Assembly (NCBI GenBank): GCA_964593065.1
Contig: CAZQGO010000005.1
Coordinates: 1 to 64,000 of the forward strand
From: CAZQGO01 sp964593065
Lineage (GTDB): Bacteria > Oederibacteriota > JAAXVQ01
Direction: 5' to 3'
DNA: 64,000 nucleotides
Part shown: positions 16,560 through 26,450 of the stretch, piece after piece
Layout of the letters: the number at the start of each line of letters is the position of its first letter
Position numbering within the stretch: position 1 is the first letter of the stretch
Translations under genes and position numbers: made by a program
Notes under the pieces: model-generated
Databases searched by the model: none
What the model saw: the letters and a program-made list of their open reading frames with translations, nothing else
What the model was told of the DNA's origin: nothing

Positions 16560-17572
16560 CCTTCGACGACCCCTTGCCGGCGCAGGGCGGCTTCAATCTT
16601 GTGATTGATGTCCTGGTGCCTGAATTTGGCGGCCTGCAGCAGCGCGTTTTTGATGGCTTTGGCGCTGGATTTGCCGTGACCGATGGTGGAGACGCCGTTG
16701 ATCCCCAGCATGGGCGCGCTGCCCACCTCCTGGTAATCGAGCTTGCGGTAAAAGCGGCGCAGGATCGGCAGCATGATGCCGGTGGTCCAGCGGGCCATCC
16801 AGCCGCTGTGAAGCATGTCGCGCTTCAGGAATTCGATGAACATGCGGGCGATGCCGCTGCCGAATTTCAACAGCGCGTTGCCGACAAAGCCGTCGCAAAC
16901 CACGACCTCCGCCCGCCCGTTCACGATGTCCTGGCCTTCGACATTGCCGATGAAATTGAGTTTGAGGGACTTGAGCAGCTCGCGCGTTTCATGGATCAGG
17001 TCGTTGCCCTTGGAATCCTCCTCGCCCAGCGAGAGCAGCCCCACGCGGGGTTCGGCGACGGAGTACATCTGACGCTGCCAGAGTTCGCCCATGATGGCGA
17101 ACTGGGCCAGCATGTTCGGCTTGCAGTCCACGTTGGCTCCGACGTCGATCAGGCTGGTGCTGCCCTGCGGAGCATTGGAGGGAAAATCCACCAGCAGGGC
17201 CGGCCGGATGATCCCCGGGATGCGCCCCAGCGTCAACAACGAAACCGCCATGGCGGCGCCGGTGTTGCCGGCGGTGAAGACGGCCTCGGCTTCTCCGGTT
17301 TTGACCAGCTGATTGGCCACGTGCAGCGAGGATTTTTTCTTCTGCCGCACCACCACGGAGGGAGAATCCTCCATGTGGATCTCCTCTTCGGCGTGGTGAA
17401 CCTGCAGCCGGCGGGGGTCGTATTTATGTTGCACCAGTTCCCGGCGCAGCACGTCTTCCTGGCCGACCAAGAGGACCGTCAGCTCCGGGTCCTGATGGAG
17501 GGCATCTACCGCCCCCGTGACCAGGATCGCCGGCCCTTTGTCTCCCCCCATCCCATCGACAGCAATACGCAT
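16556..17572 (-). CDS. plsX: Phosphate acyltransferase PlsX
   Basis: 338 residues, the family length. It converts acyl-ACP to acyl-phosphate for PlsY in phospholipid synthesis. Family features are the N-terminus MRIAVDGMGGDKGP, FTAGNTGAAMAVSLLTLGRIPGI, and GLLSLGEEDSKGN. It lies between rpmF and fabH, the order common in many phyla. No plsY is visible in this window. Confidence 0.97.
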   Translation of the reverse strand: MRIAVDGMGGDKGPAILVTGAVDALHQDPELTVLLVGQEDVLRRELVQHKYDPRRLQVHHAEEEIHMEDSPSVVVRQKKKSSLHVANQLVKTGEAEAVFTAGNTGAAMAVSLLTLGRIPGIIRPALLVDFPSNAPQGSTSLIDVGANVDCKPNMLAQFAIMGELWQRQMYSVAEPRVGLLSLGEEDSKGNDLIHETRELLKSLKLNFIGNVEGQDIVNGRAEVVVCDGFVGNALLKFGSGIARMFIEFLKRDMLHSGWMARWTTGIMLPILRRFYRKLDYQEVGSAPMLGINGVSTIGHGKSSAKAIKNALLQAAKFRHQDINHKIEAALRRQGVVEG

Positions 17573-17593
17573 GAAAATCCGGCCGCCTTTCCC

Positions 17594-17776
17594 CTAGGCG
17601 CTTTCGGGCGTCACGATTTCCTTACCGCGGTAGTAGCCGCAGTTGGGGCACAAGCGGTGCGGCTGCTTGACCTGGTGGCACTGCGGACACACCGAGAGGT
17701 TTGTCGCGCCCAGCTTCCAGCTGGAACGCCGCTTGTGGGTCCTCGCTTTGGAAAATTTCCTCTTGGGATTGGCCAT
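17594..17776 (-). CDS. rpmF: 50S ribosomal protein L32
   Basis: 60 residues. The N-terminus MANPKRKFSKARTHKRRS is the family signature. A zinc-ribbon pair follows, CPQC and CPNC, so this is the zinc-binding (C+) form. GGAGGT lies 7 bases before the ATG. The yceD-rpmF-plsX order is the standard ribosome/lipid junction. Confidence 0.98.
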   Translation of the reverse strand: MANPKRKFSKARTHKRRSSWKLGATNLSVCPQCHQVKQPHRLCPNCGYYRGKEIVTPESA

Positions 17777-17799
17777 GACCGATCATACCTCCGCTTCGA

Positions 17800-18351
17800 T
17801 TAACCCGACTCCCCGTTCCCGTCCGTCCGCGGGGGGGCTTGGAGTTTTTGTAAAACCGCGAAAGGGCTGTCCGCGACCGTTTCGCCGCAACCGCATCCCG
17901 TGTCCAGCGGCCGGCCGCAGGCGGCGCACAAACCCCGGCAATCCTCCCGGCACAAGGGCTTCATGGGTACGGCCAGGATCAAGGCCGTCCGGATTTCCGG
18001 GCGCAAATCCAGCTGCTCGTGGGCGTAGGTCAGGGTGGCGTCGGGTTCTTCCCCGGACCGGCCGCCGGCTTCCGCCGGCCGCGCCGGGGCCTCGGCCGGC
18101 AGGGCCACGAGCAGGAGCGGCGCCGACACGGGGTAGTCAAATTCCTTCAGGCAGCGGGAACAGGTCAACCGCAGCTCCGCCTCCACCCGGCCGCGAAAAT
18201 AAATTTTTTCGCCCAAGCGGTAAATCTCGCCCCGGATCCGGGCGGGTCCCTGCGCCACCGCATCTCCCTCCAGGGAAAGCTCTTCCGGTTGCAGGACAAA
18301 AGAAATTTCCCGCGGATCCGCATTCAGGGAATACACATTGATCACGGACAT
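17800..18351 (-). CDS. yceD: DUF177 (YceD-like) protein, probable 23S rRNA accumulation factor
   Basis: 183 residues from the ATG at 18351; a longer frame from 18435 adds an unlikely N-terminus. Family features are CSRCLKEFDYPV in the middle and a Cys-rich end (CREDCRGLCAACGRPLDTGCGC). The E. coli homologue affects 23S rRNA levels and is nearly always encoded next to rpmF, as here. The extra Cys residues suggest metal binding, which is an inference. Confidence 0.85.
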   Translation of the reverse strand: MSVINVYSLNADPREISFVLQPEELSLEGDAVAQGPARIRGEIYRLGEKIYFRGRVEAELRLTCSRCLKEFDYPVSAPLLLVALPAEAPARPAEAGGRSGEEPDATLTYAHEQLDLRPEIRTALILAVPMKPLCREDCRGLCAACGRPLDTGCGCGETVADSPFAVLQKLQAPPRTDGNGESG

Positions 18352-18453
18352 GTTCTCAACCTGGCACCCTTGCCGGATTTCCTCCGATCCGCCCCCGGAA
18401 CCGCCGGGAAGCCCGGAGCAAGACACCGGGGCCAAACTCGGAGGAGGACCGAC

Positions 18454-18786
18454 TTATTCGGCTTCGGCCGGCGCCTGCACGGGTGCCTTTTCCGGAGCCG
18501 CCGGAGCCGAGGCATTGGGCATTTGGCGCATGACCCCCCGGTAGCTGCGAGAGGTGCGGGAGGATAGAATCGAGAGAAAAATGGAGGTAATCATGAAAAC
18601 AATCGCCAAACCCGAAGTTAAGCGGGCGAAAAAATTCTTGCCGCCGCTGGATCCGAAAACCGTTTGCGAGGCTCCGCCGCCGAAGGACAGGCCGATGGTG
18701 GACCCGCGGCCGGCCTGCAACAGGACTACGACGATGAGCACGATGCAGACGAGGATATGAAACCCCCATAGGATGCTGACCAGCAC
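18454..18786 (-). CDS. secG: Protein-export membrane protein SecG
   Basis: 110 residues with two membrane segments (about 4-24 and 53-73) joined by the family loop LLQAGRGSTIGLSFGGGASQTVFGSSGG. It is the small subunit of the SecYEG translocon. The last 30 residues are an Ala/Pro/Glu-rich tail. It lies 57 bases after tpiA, a very common tpiA-secG pairing. Confidence 0.95.
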   Translation of the reverse strand: MLVSILWGFHILVCIVLIVVVLLQAGRGSTIGLSFGGGASQTVFGSSGGKNFFARLTSGLAIVFMITSIFLSILSSRTSRSYRGVMRQMPNASAPAAPEKAPVQAPAEAE

Positions 18787-18843
18787 GGTTGCTTTCCTCC
18801 TTGTGCGCTTCGGGGCGTCCGGCGCCGGGCAGGCGCGGCGCCT

Positions 18844-19596
18844 TTAGCGGTACTTGACGATGGCGGCGAAATCCGCCGCTTTCAAACTGGCGCCTCCGAC
18901 CAAGGCGCCGTCGATGTCGGGTTGTGCCATGAGCTCGCGGATGTTGTCCGGTTTGACGCTGCCGCCATACTGGATGCGCATCCCCGCGGCGGTCTGGGCA
19001 TCGGCCATTTCCGCCAGCAGGCCGCGGATCAGGGCATGCACCTCCTGCGCCTGCTGCGGCGTGGCGGTTTTTCCGGTGCCGATCGCCCATACGGGTTCGT
19101 AGGCGACCACGACCCGGCTCAGGTCCCGGGACGTCAGGCCGGCCAGGCCGTTCACGACGTGCGCGCGCACGACCTTTGCGGTGGTGCCGGCTTCCCGCTC
19201 GCTCAGGGTCTCGCCCACGCACAGGATGGGGGTCAGGCCTTCGGCCAAGACGGCCTTCACCTTGCGGTTCGCCGTTTCATTGGTTTCCCCGAAGAATTGC
19301 CGCCGTTCGGAATGTCCCACGATCACAAAATCGCAGCCCGCGTCCCGCAAGAGGTGCGGGGATACCTCGCCGGTGAAGGCGCCGGCCTGCTCCCAGTAAA
19401 CATCCTGCGCGCCCAAGCGCACCCGGCTGCCGGTCAAAGCGCCGCGAACGGCTTCCAGGGCGGTGTACACCGGGCAGAGCACGATGTCCACGTCCGTGAC
19501 GTCGCGCGTCGCCTCGACGACCTCGCGTGCCAAGACCTCGGCTTCCGCCCGGGTCTTGTTCAATTTCCAATTGCCGGCCATAATCGGTGTGCGCAT
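18844..19596 (-). CDS. tpiA: Triosephosphate isomerase
   Basis: 250 residues from the ATG at 19596; the GTG two codons earlier lies directly on the GGAGAGG ribosome site. The enzyme interconverts DHAP and glyceraldehyde-3-phosphate. Catalytic features are Lys in AGNWKLNKT, His in VIVGHSERRQFFGE, Glu in VVAYEPVWAIGTG, and the phosphate loop YGGSVKPDN. It is third in the gapA-pgk-tpiA set. Confidence 0.98.
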   Translation of the reverse strand: MRTPIMAGNWKLNKTRAEAEVLAREVVEATRDVTDVDIVLCPVYTALEAVRGALTGSRVRLGAQDVYWEQAGAFTGEVSPHLLRDAGCDFVIVGHSERRQFFGETNETANRKVKAVLAEGLTPILCVGETLSEREAGTTAKVVRAHVVNGLAGLTSRDLSRVVVAYEPVWAIGTGKTATPQQAQEVHALIRGLLAEMADAQTAAGMRIQYGGSVKPDNIRELMAQPDIDGALVGGASLKAADFAAIVKYR

Positions 19597-19640
19597 GCTC
19601 ACCTCTCCAGTTCTTTCCGGATCCGGGCTCGCGCCCGCAG

Positions 19641-20849
19641 TCAGGGACGGTCCGTCAGGGCGACCACTCCGGGCAGCTGCTTGCCCTCCAGGAACTCCAG
19701 CGAGGCGCCGCCGCCGGTGGAAACGTGGGACATTTGATCAGCCAGCCCCATGTGGGTGAGTGCCGCCACGGAATCCCCGCCGCCCACGACCGTGGTGGCC
19801 TTGGATTCGGCCAAAAGACGGGCGATCGCCAGCGTCCCCTGGGCGAAGGGTTCCATTTCAAAAACGCCCATGGGGCCGTTCCAGACGATGGTCTTGGCGG
19901 GTTTGAGGGCCGCGGCGAATTTCTTGATGGTCTCGGGGCCGATGTCCATGCCCTGCCAGCCTTCCTCGATGGTGCCGCGCGGCGTCACTTTCCGCTGGGC
20001 ATCCGCGCGGAAATCGTCGGCCACGACGTGGTCGATCGGAAGCAAAAAAGCCTTGCTCAAGTCCAGGGCTTGCTTGAGGATCTCCTTGGCCATGGGAATC
20101 AAGTCCTCCTCGCACAGCGATTTGCCGATGGCAATGCCCTTGGCCTTTAAGAAGGTGTAGGCCATGCCTCCGCCGATGATCAGGGTGTCCACCTTCGGCA
20201 GCAGATTCCGGATGACCTCCAGCTTGCCGGAAACCTTGGCTCCGCCCAGAATGGCCACGAAGGGCCGTTCGGGACTCGTCAGGACCCGCCCCAGGTATTC
20301 CAGCTCCTTTTCCATCAGCAACCCGGCCGCGGCCTGTTTCACGCGGTGCGCCACACCCTCGGTGGAAGCATGCGCCCGGTGCGCCGAGCCGAAGGCGTCG
20401 TTGACGTACACATCGGCCAAGGAGGCCAAGGCTTGCGCCAAGACGGGATCGTTCTTGGTTTCGCCTTTTTCGAAGCGAACGTTCTCCAACATCAACAGAC
20501 CGCCCTCGGGCAGGTCGGCGGCCAGTTTTTCAACCTCGGGACCGACCACCGCCGGAGCCATGGTCACGTTAACCTGCAGGAGCTCGCCCAGGCGCTTGGC
20601 CACGGGTGCCAAGGAAAATTTCTCCCGGTCCCCCGGCTCGCCCTTGGGACGCCCGAGGTGGGAGCACAGCAGGATCCGGGCTCCGGCCCGGCGCAGGAAT
20701 TCGATGGTCGGGAGGGCGGCCCGCACCCGAGTATCATCCGTAATCCGTTGCTGGTCGTCCATGGGCACGTTGAAATCCACCCGCACGAGGACACGTTTGC
20801 CTTTTACCTGCAGATCCTTGACCGTTAACTTTTTCAGGTGGTTGTCCAT
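19641..20849 (-). CDS. pgk: Phosphoglycerate kinase
   Basis: 402 residues from the ATG at 20849, which has AAAGGAG 8 bases upstream; the frame extends 64 codons further with no support. Family features are KRVLVRVDFNVPMDD, LCSHLGRPKG, the GGAKVSGKLEV segment and the nucleotide-binding end VVGGGDSVAAL. It transfers phosphate between 1,3-bisphosphoglycerate and ADP. It lies 137 bases after gapA. Confidence 0.98.
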   Translation of the reverse strand: MDNHLKKLTVKDLQVKGKRVLVRVDFNVPMDDQQRITDDTRVRAALPTIEFLRRAGARILLCSHLGRPKGEPGDREKFSLAPVAKRLGELLQVNVTMAPAVVGPEVEKLAADLPEGGLLMLENVRFEKGETKNDPVLAQALASLADVYVNDAFGSAHRAHASTEGVAHRVKQAAAGLLMEKELEYLGRVLTSPERPFVAILGGAKVSGKLEVIRNLLPKVDTLIIGGGMAYTFLKAKGIAIGKSLCEEDLIPMAKEILKQALDLSKAFLLPIDHVVADDFRADAQRKVTPRGTIEEGWQGMDIGPETIKKFAAALKPAKTIVWNGPMGVFEMEPFAQGTLAIARLLAESKATTVVGGGDSVAALTHMGLADQMSHVSTGGGASLEFLEGKQLPGVVALTDRP

Positions 20850-20986
20850 ACAACCCACTCCTTTGGTCGCGGCCGTTCCCGCCGTCGGCTGATGTGTTTT
20901 TGCCTGACGCACACCCGATGAAAAGGCACAGCGGGAACCGCTACCCGCTCGGTTCCCGCCGTCTTGCCGTGGGTACTTCCAGGTCC

Positions 20987-21979
<993 letters not shown>

Positions 21980-22023
21980 GTTTCCTCCCTCCTTATCCCC
22001 GTAAGTTTGCAAAATTGGCGCTT

Positions 22024-22052
22024 ATTTTCACACACCACGGCTTCGCCGTCAA
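22024..22052 (-). promoter_or_regulatory. Promoter of the gapA-led operon
   Basis: TTGACG (22052-22047), 17-base spacer, GAAAAT (22029-22024) with an extended TG one base upstream, about 45 bases before the gapA ATG. The rest of the gap up to 22238 is GC-rich with several short hairpins and no gene. Confidence 0.5.
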
Positions 22053-22238
22053 CCCTTTTTCTTGGAGAGTCTTTCTTCAGGCAGGCAACCGGAAACTCCG
22101 GGAATGGGTGTGGCCTCGGAAGGGCGGACTGCATCCCAGGAACTTGCAGGGACGAGGGCCAGGGGAGGTTCTCAGTGCCGGGCTCCGGCCGCCGGCCCGG
22201 TGTGACGGGCGGCGAACGGCGGCCAACCGGGGAAGCGG

Positions 22239-23210
22239 CTAAATCCACTTCCGGCGTTTCAAGAACAGGACCATGACTAAAATCGCGGTCAGCAGGAGTC
22301 CCAGGACGAAGACATAGCCCTTCCATCCCCATCCGAATTCCGGCATCTGGATGTTCATGCCGTAGAAACTCGTGATCAGGGTCAGCGGCATCATGACGGT
22401 CGCGATGATCGTCAGGGTTTTCATGATTTCGTTCATGCGGTGGGACACGACCGACAGGTAGGCCTCCATGGTGGAGTTGAGAATGTCCCGGTAATTGTCG
22501 ATCAGGTTGTTGAGACGTTCCACGTGGTCGTAAACATCCCGGAAATAGGCGGCGGTGGCGCGCCGCAGGAAGGGATTGGAGGCGCGCGCCAATTGGCTGA
22601 GCAAGCGCCTCTGCGGCGCGAGGAAATTGCGCAGGGTCAGGACGTTCTTTTTCAGGTCCACGATGCTTTCCAGAACGTGGTTGTCGCCTCCCGAAAGCAC
22701 CTGATCCTCCACGCGCTCGATCCGGTCCTCCAACTGCTCCACGACCGGAAAATATCCGTCCACCACATTGTCGATCACGGCGTGCAGCAGGAAGCCGGCG
22801 CCCTGTTGCATGTTCAGGGCGTTGTTTTGGCAGCGCTGCCACAGCCGGTTGATGGGCCCCAGGGGCTCGCTGTGGATCGTGAGCAGGTAATTCTTGCCGA
22901 AGAAGATGTTAATTTCCTGGATGTTGAGACGCTGCTCTTCCTGGGAAGGCAGGGACATGGCATGCACGACGATGAACAGATAGTCGCCGTAATCATCGAG
23001 CTTGGGATGATTCTGCGGAAAAATCGCGTCTTCGATGGCCAGTTGGTGGAAGCCGAAGGTCTCCATCAGGAGATCGATATCGTTTTCGTCGGGATTGGTG
23101 ATGTCCAGCCATAGAAGATTGCGGGGGCTTTTCAAGAGGCGCTCCACCTCGCCGCGGTCCGCAACCCTTGCGATTCCCTTTTCCTTATTATAGTTCAAAG
23201 CCGTCAACAT
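22239..23210 (-). CDS. corA: CorA-type divalent cation channel
   Basis: 323 residues from an ATG at 23210 with GAGG 9 bases upstream; a 30-codon longer frame is possible but unlike the family. It has a long soluble N-terminal funnel domain and two C-terminal membrane helices (about 262-282 and 297-316). The selectivity-filter motif YGMNIQMPE at 283-291 lies between them. It ends in a basic RRKWI. CorA proteins admit Mg2+, or Co2+/Ni2+, as pentamers. Confidence 0.93.
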   Translation of the reverse strand: MLTALNYNKEKGIARVADRGEVERLLKSPRNLLWLDITNPDENDIDLLMETFGFHQLAIEDAIFPQNHPKLDDYGDYLFIVVHAMSLPSQEEQRLNIQEINIFFGKNYLLTIHSEPLGPINRLWQRCQNNALNMQQGAGFLLHAVIDNVVDGYFPVVEQLEDRIERVEDQVLSGGDNHVLESIVDLKKNVLTLRNFLAPQRRLLSQLARASNPFLRRATAAYFRDVYDHVERLNNLIDNYRDILNSTMEAYLSVVSHRMNEIMKTLTIIATVMMPLTLITSFYGMNIQMPEFGWGWKGYVFVLGLLLTAILVMVLFLKRRKWI

Positions 23211-23353
23211 AACCGTCGCCTCACGCGGTGAGAGGTCCGCCCGCCGGGCCCAAGCCTGGGGCTTCCGCCGCAGGAGGCAGTTCCAGTCCGGATGGATCAC
23301 CGGGCGTCCGGGCCGTGCGCGGATCCGCCTGCCGGCAGAGGACGAAATGCACG

Positions 23354-23725
23354 CTAGCCGGTCTGATTATTGTTTTTCTTGACCTGTTCTTCCTTGGACT
23401 GGCACTCGACGCACAGCTTGGCAAAAGGCAGGGCTTCCAGGCGCGGCGCGGCGATGAGGGCGCCGCAGACGTGGCATTTTCCGTAGCTGCCGTTCTCGAT
23501 GCGTTCCAAGGCGTCCTCCACCTCCTGCAGGCGGGCGCGCTCCGTCTCGGACAGGCCCCAGGCAAGCTCACGTTCGTAGTAGTCCGAGGCGATGTCGGCC
23601 GAATCCCTGACCTCGCTCGGCGCCTCCTCCTTCGAACTGCTTACGCTGGTTTTCACTTTCTCCAGCAAGGAATGCTTGTGGTCCAGCAAAAGCTTGCGGA
23701 AAAACTCCATTTGATTCTTTTTCAT
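23354..23725 (-). CDS. DksA/TraR-family zinc-finger transcription factor
   Basis: 123 residues from the ATG at 23725. A TTG or GTG 12-15 bases earlier has a better AAGGGA ribosome site, so the start is uncertain. It has an N-terminal coiled coil with the acidic tip motif DSADIAS (D41, D44) and a four-Cys zinc finger (C84, C87, C105, C108: CHVC...CVEC). DksA-like proteins enter the RNA polymerase secondary channel and, with ppGpp, tune rRNA and amino-acid promoters. It lies downstream of the polyamine genes and upstream of corA. Confidence 0.88.
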   Translation of the reverse strand: MKKNQMEFFRKLLLDHKHSLLEKVKTSVSSSKEEAPSEVRDSADIASDYYERELAWGLSETERARLQEVEDALERIENGSYGKCHVCGALIAAPRLEALPFAKLCVECQSKEEQVKKNNNQTG

Positions 23726-23847
23726 GAACCGAGGCACCAACTTTCCCTTGGGCTTGAAGTGGAACGCGGACCGGCCGCGTTCAGGGTTATTTTCCTTCGC
23801 CGGAACCCGCCTGCCGGATCGTTCCGGGAGACCGCCAGGCCGCCACC

Positions 23848-25401
23848 TCAGCGCGGCGGTCCGTGAAAAGCCGGAGCATTATCGCTTTTTTCGTTTCGGT
23901 GGGCAACAGTTTCTTGCAAATTATTTAAGCGCCCGTTGACCGGCGGCGAGACGATCTTGATGGTCCGCAGCCGGGCGTCCTCCTGCCCCTGCACCCGTCC
24001 CCCGCGCGCGTGCAGTTCCCGCAGGTATTCGATCAGCTCCGCCGTGACCCGCTCACCGGGATTCAAGAGCGGAATGCCGGGCGGATAGGGGGAAAATATT
24101 TCCGCGCTGACTTCCCCGATCGCCTCCTTGAGCGGCACCTTCAGGGTCGGGGAAAATACGGCCTCCCGCGGCGTCAGGATCATTTCGGGCAGGCCGTCCG
24201 GGAGGCACAGGCGGCTGCGGGTCCGCGCGGTTCGGGGAGCTTCCGCCGCCACGTTTTCCAGGGCGCCGTGGAGGCGGTTGATGTCCTTGGAGGTGTTGCC
24301 GATCGAGACGATCAATAAGATCGAGTCGATATCCGCAAATTCAACCTGGATCTTGAATCTGCGGTTGAGCACCTGCGCCACCTGGTACCCGGTCAATCCC
24401 AGGCCGGTGACATCCACGCTGAGCTTGGTCACATCCAGGGCGTGAACTCCCGGCTGGCCCAGCAGTTCTCTGCCGAAACAGTGGAGACCGGAAATCTGGT
24501 TGATGCGTTGGCGGGCGTCTTCCGCCAGGGCAATGGCGGTGTCCAGGAGTTCCTTGCCCCGGGTGGCCATTTGCATCCGTGCCAGGTCCAGGGAAGCCAT
24601 GAGGATATAAGACGGGCTGGTGGTCGTTAACAGGGACAGAATGCGCTTGAGTTTGAGTACGTCGATGCTGCGGCGCACGAGCAGCAGCGAGGCTTGCGTC
24701 ATGCTGCTGATGATTTTGTGCGTGCTCTGCACGCACATGTCGGCTCCGGCCGCCAGGGCGGTGGTCGGAAGGTCGGGATGGAACTTCAGGTGAGGCCCGT
24801 GCGCTTCATCCACCAGCAGCACCTTTCCCGCCCGGTGGGTCAAGCGCGCGATTTCCCGCAGGTGGGTCGCGATGCCTTGGTAGGTGGGGTTGGTCACCAA
24901 AACCGCCTTGGCATCCGGATGCTCGTCCAAGGTCCGGCCCACGCTTTCGGGCGTCACGTTCAGCATCAAATTCCAATGTTCCTCCCGCACGGGCATGACG
25001 TAAACGGGAATCGCGCCGGACAGGATGATCCCCGCCAGCACCGAACGGTGGGCGTTGCGCGGCACGATGATCTTGTCGCCCGGCTGGCAGACCGTCAACA
25101 CCATGGCATGGTTTCCGGCCGAGCTGCCGTTGACCAGGAAGAAGGCGTAATCGGAACCATACGCGGCCGCGGCCAGCTGCTGGGCCTTTTTGATGACGCC
25201 GCGCGGATCATGGAGGGAGTCGACCTCCTCCAGCAGGGTGAGGTCGCAGTCGAAGATCTTTTCTCCGACGAAATTCCGAAACTCCTGAGGGATCGAAACG
25301 CCGTGCTTGTGGCCTGGCGTGTGGAAGGAGATTTTTTTCTCGCGGGCGTAGTTGATGACCGCTTCGAACAACGGCGTGGCGTGCTGATCTACATTGGCCA
25401 T
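23848..25401 (-). CDS. Orn/Lys/Arg-family decarboxylase (likely arginine decarboxylase)
   Basis: 517 residues from the ATG at 25401; a TTG at 25434 overlapping the speE stop is an alternative. It is a PLP fold-type I decarboxylase. The N-terminus carries FHTPGHKHG, then VNGSSAGNHAM, the aspartate motif VDEAHGPHLKFH, and the PLP lysine K229 in QSTHKIISSMTQAS. The size and lack of an N-terminal receiver-like wing domain match the shorter Bacillus SpeA/YaaO type rather than the enterobacterial inducible enzymes. Lying next to speE and speD, it most likely makes the diamine or agmatine precursor of polyamines. Its substrate is not decided by sequence. Confidence 0.9.
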   Translation of the reverse strand: MANVDQHATPLFEAVINYAREKKISFHTPGHKHGVSIPQEFRNFVGEKIFDCDLTLLEEVDSLHDPRGVIKKAQQLAAAAYGSDYAFFLVNGSSAGNHAMVLTVCQPGDKIIVPRNAHRSVLAGIILSGAIPVYVMPVREEHWNLMLNVTPESVGRTLDEHPDAKAVLVTNPTYQGIATHLREIARLTHRAGKVLLVDEAHGPHLKFHPDLPTTALAAGADMCVQSTHKIISSMTQASLLLVRRSIDVLKLKRILSLLTTTSPSYILMASLDLARMQMATRGKELLDTAIALAEDARQRINQISGLHCFGRELLGQPGVHALDVTKLSVDVTGLGLTGYQVAQVLNRRFKIQVEFADIDSILLIVSIGNTSKDINRLHGALENVAAEAPRTARTRSRLCLPDGLPEMILTPREAVFSPTLKVPLKEAIGEVSAEIFSPYPPGIPLLNPGERVTAELIEYLRELHARGGRVQGQEDARLRTIKIVSPPVNGRLNNLQETVAHRNEKSDNAPAFHGPPR

Positions 25402-25430
25402 GCGCGTGCCCTCTTTGAGCAGTGGTTTCC

Positions 25431-26348
25431 TCAACCGGTGGTGGTCACCGGCTGGGCGTCCTCAATCAGCGGCCCGGGGGCCCGGAGCAAATCCCGCAAA
25501 GCTTTGTGCAGGTGGAAAATACCGGCGTGGGTTTCCGCGTCATAGGCCCGCAGTCCCTGCAACCCCCGGTCTTGCAGGCGGCGGTGGATTTCGCCCGCCG
25601 GCAGCGCCCGGGGATCCGGGCCGCAGGAAGCCACACAGAATCCCCACGGTACGGCGAAGGAGGGAACGCCGACTTCATAGGCGCGTACCACCGGAAAAAC
25701 CCGTTGCAGCGTGCGGAAGACCGCCGCCAACACGTGACCGGTCAGGATGCTGCTGCTGCCGGCCTGGACCGCCAGCAGGCCCGACTCGGACAGGCAGCGG
25801 CGGGCGGCGGCATAGAATTGCCGGCTGAACAGGGGACAGGAGACGCCCTCCGCCACCGGGTCCGAGGCGTCCACGAGGATGATGTCGTAGCGTGCCGGAG
25901 TTTCCTCGACATGCCGGCGGCCGTCCTCGATGCTCAAACGCAGCCGCGGGTCCGAAAAGGCGCCGCGGTGCCAGGAAGCCAGGTGGAGTTTGGCCAAGCG
26001 CACCACTTCCGGATCGATTTCCAGCATCCGCACTTCGGACACGCCCGGATCGCGCAGGACCTCGCGGGCGGTGGCGCCCTCGCCCCCGCCGATGATCAAT
26101 ACCCGGCGCGGCCGCGGATGGGTCAGCAGGGCGGGGTGCACCAACAGCTCGTGATACAGGAATTCATCCGCCTCGCTGGATTGCATTTTGCCGTCCAGCA
26201 GCAGGCAGCGCCCGAATGCAGCCGTGTCCAGAATTTCGATCCGCTGGTAGCGGGTTTCCCGCACCGCGACGAGGTTCCGGAGGCGATGCAAATGGCCCTC
26301 GTGCTCCGTGTATTTTTCTGCATACCATTCGCTTTCGTTCCAATCCAT
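25431..26348 (-). CDS. speE: Spermidine synthase family aminopropyltransferase
   Basis: 305 residues from the ATG at 26348, with GGGAGAG 4 bases upstream. It transfers aminopropyl from decarboxylated AdoMet to a polyamine and releases methylthioadenosine. Motifs are the N-terminal beta region ending LLLDGKMQSSEADEFLYHE, the cofactor loop GGGEGATAREVL (87-98) and catalytic DASDP. The loop reads GGGEG rather than the GGGDG of typical spermidine synthases; GGGEG is seen in thermospermine and agmatine-type aminopropyltransferases, so the acceptor is uncertain. The C-terminal end is longer than usual. An intrinsic terminator separates it from speD. Confidence 0.88.
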   Translation of the reverse strand: MDWNESEWYAEKYTEHEGHLHRLRNLVAVRETRYQRIEILDTAAFGRCLLLDGKMQSSEADEFLYHELLVHPALLTHPRPRRVLIIGGGEGATAREVLRDPGVSEVRMLEIDPEVVRLAKLHLASWHRGAFSDPRLRLSIEDGRRHVEETPARYDIILVDASDPVAEGVSCPLFSRQFYAAARRCLSESGLLAVQAGSSSILTGHVLAAVFRTLQRVFPVVRAYEVGVPSFAVPWGFCVASCGPDPRALPAGEIHRRLQDRGLQGLRAYDAETHAGIFHLHKALRDLLRAPGPLIEDAQPVTTTG

Positions 26349-26373
26349 CTGGCTCTCCCGGGGGCGGCGGACT

Positions 26374-26426
26374 AAAAAAAGGGAATGCAGAACCCGCGCC
26401 GGGATGAGGCGCGAGTTCTGCATTCC
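26374..26426 (-). terminator. Strong intrinsic terminator downstream of speD
   Basis: A 12-bp perfect outer stem (GGAATGCAGAAC/GTTCTGCATTCC, 26426-26415 with 26393-26382) contains an inner GCGCC/GGCGC stem, followed by seven U (26380-26374). It lies between the speD stop and the speE start. Confidence 0.85.
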
Positions 26427-26450
26427 AAGCCATGCGGTCGAACGTCGGTG

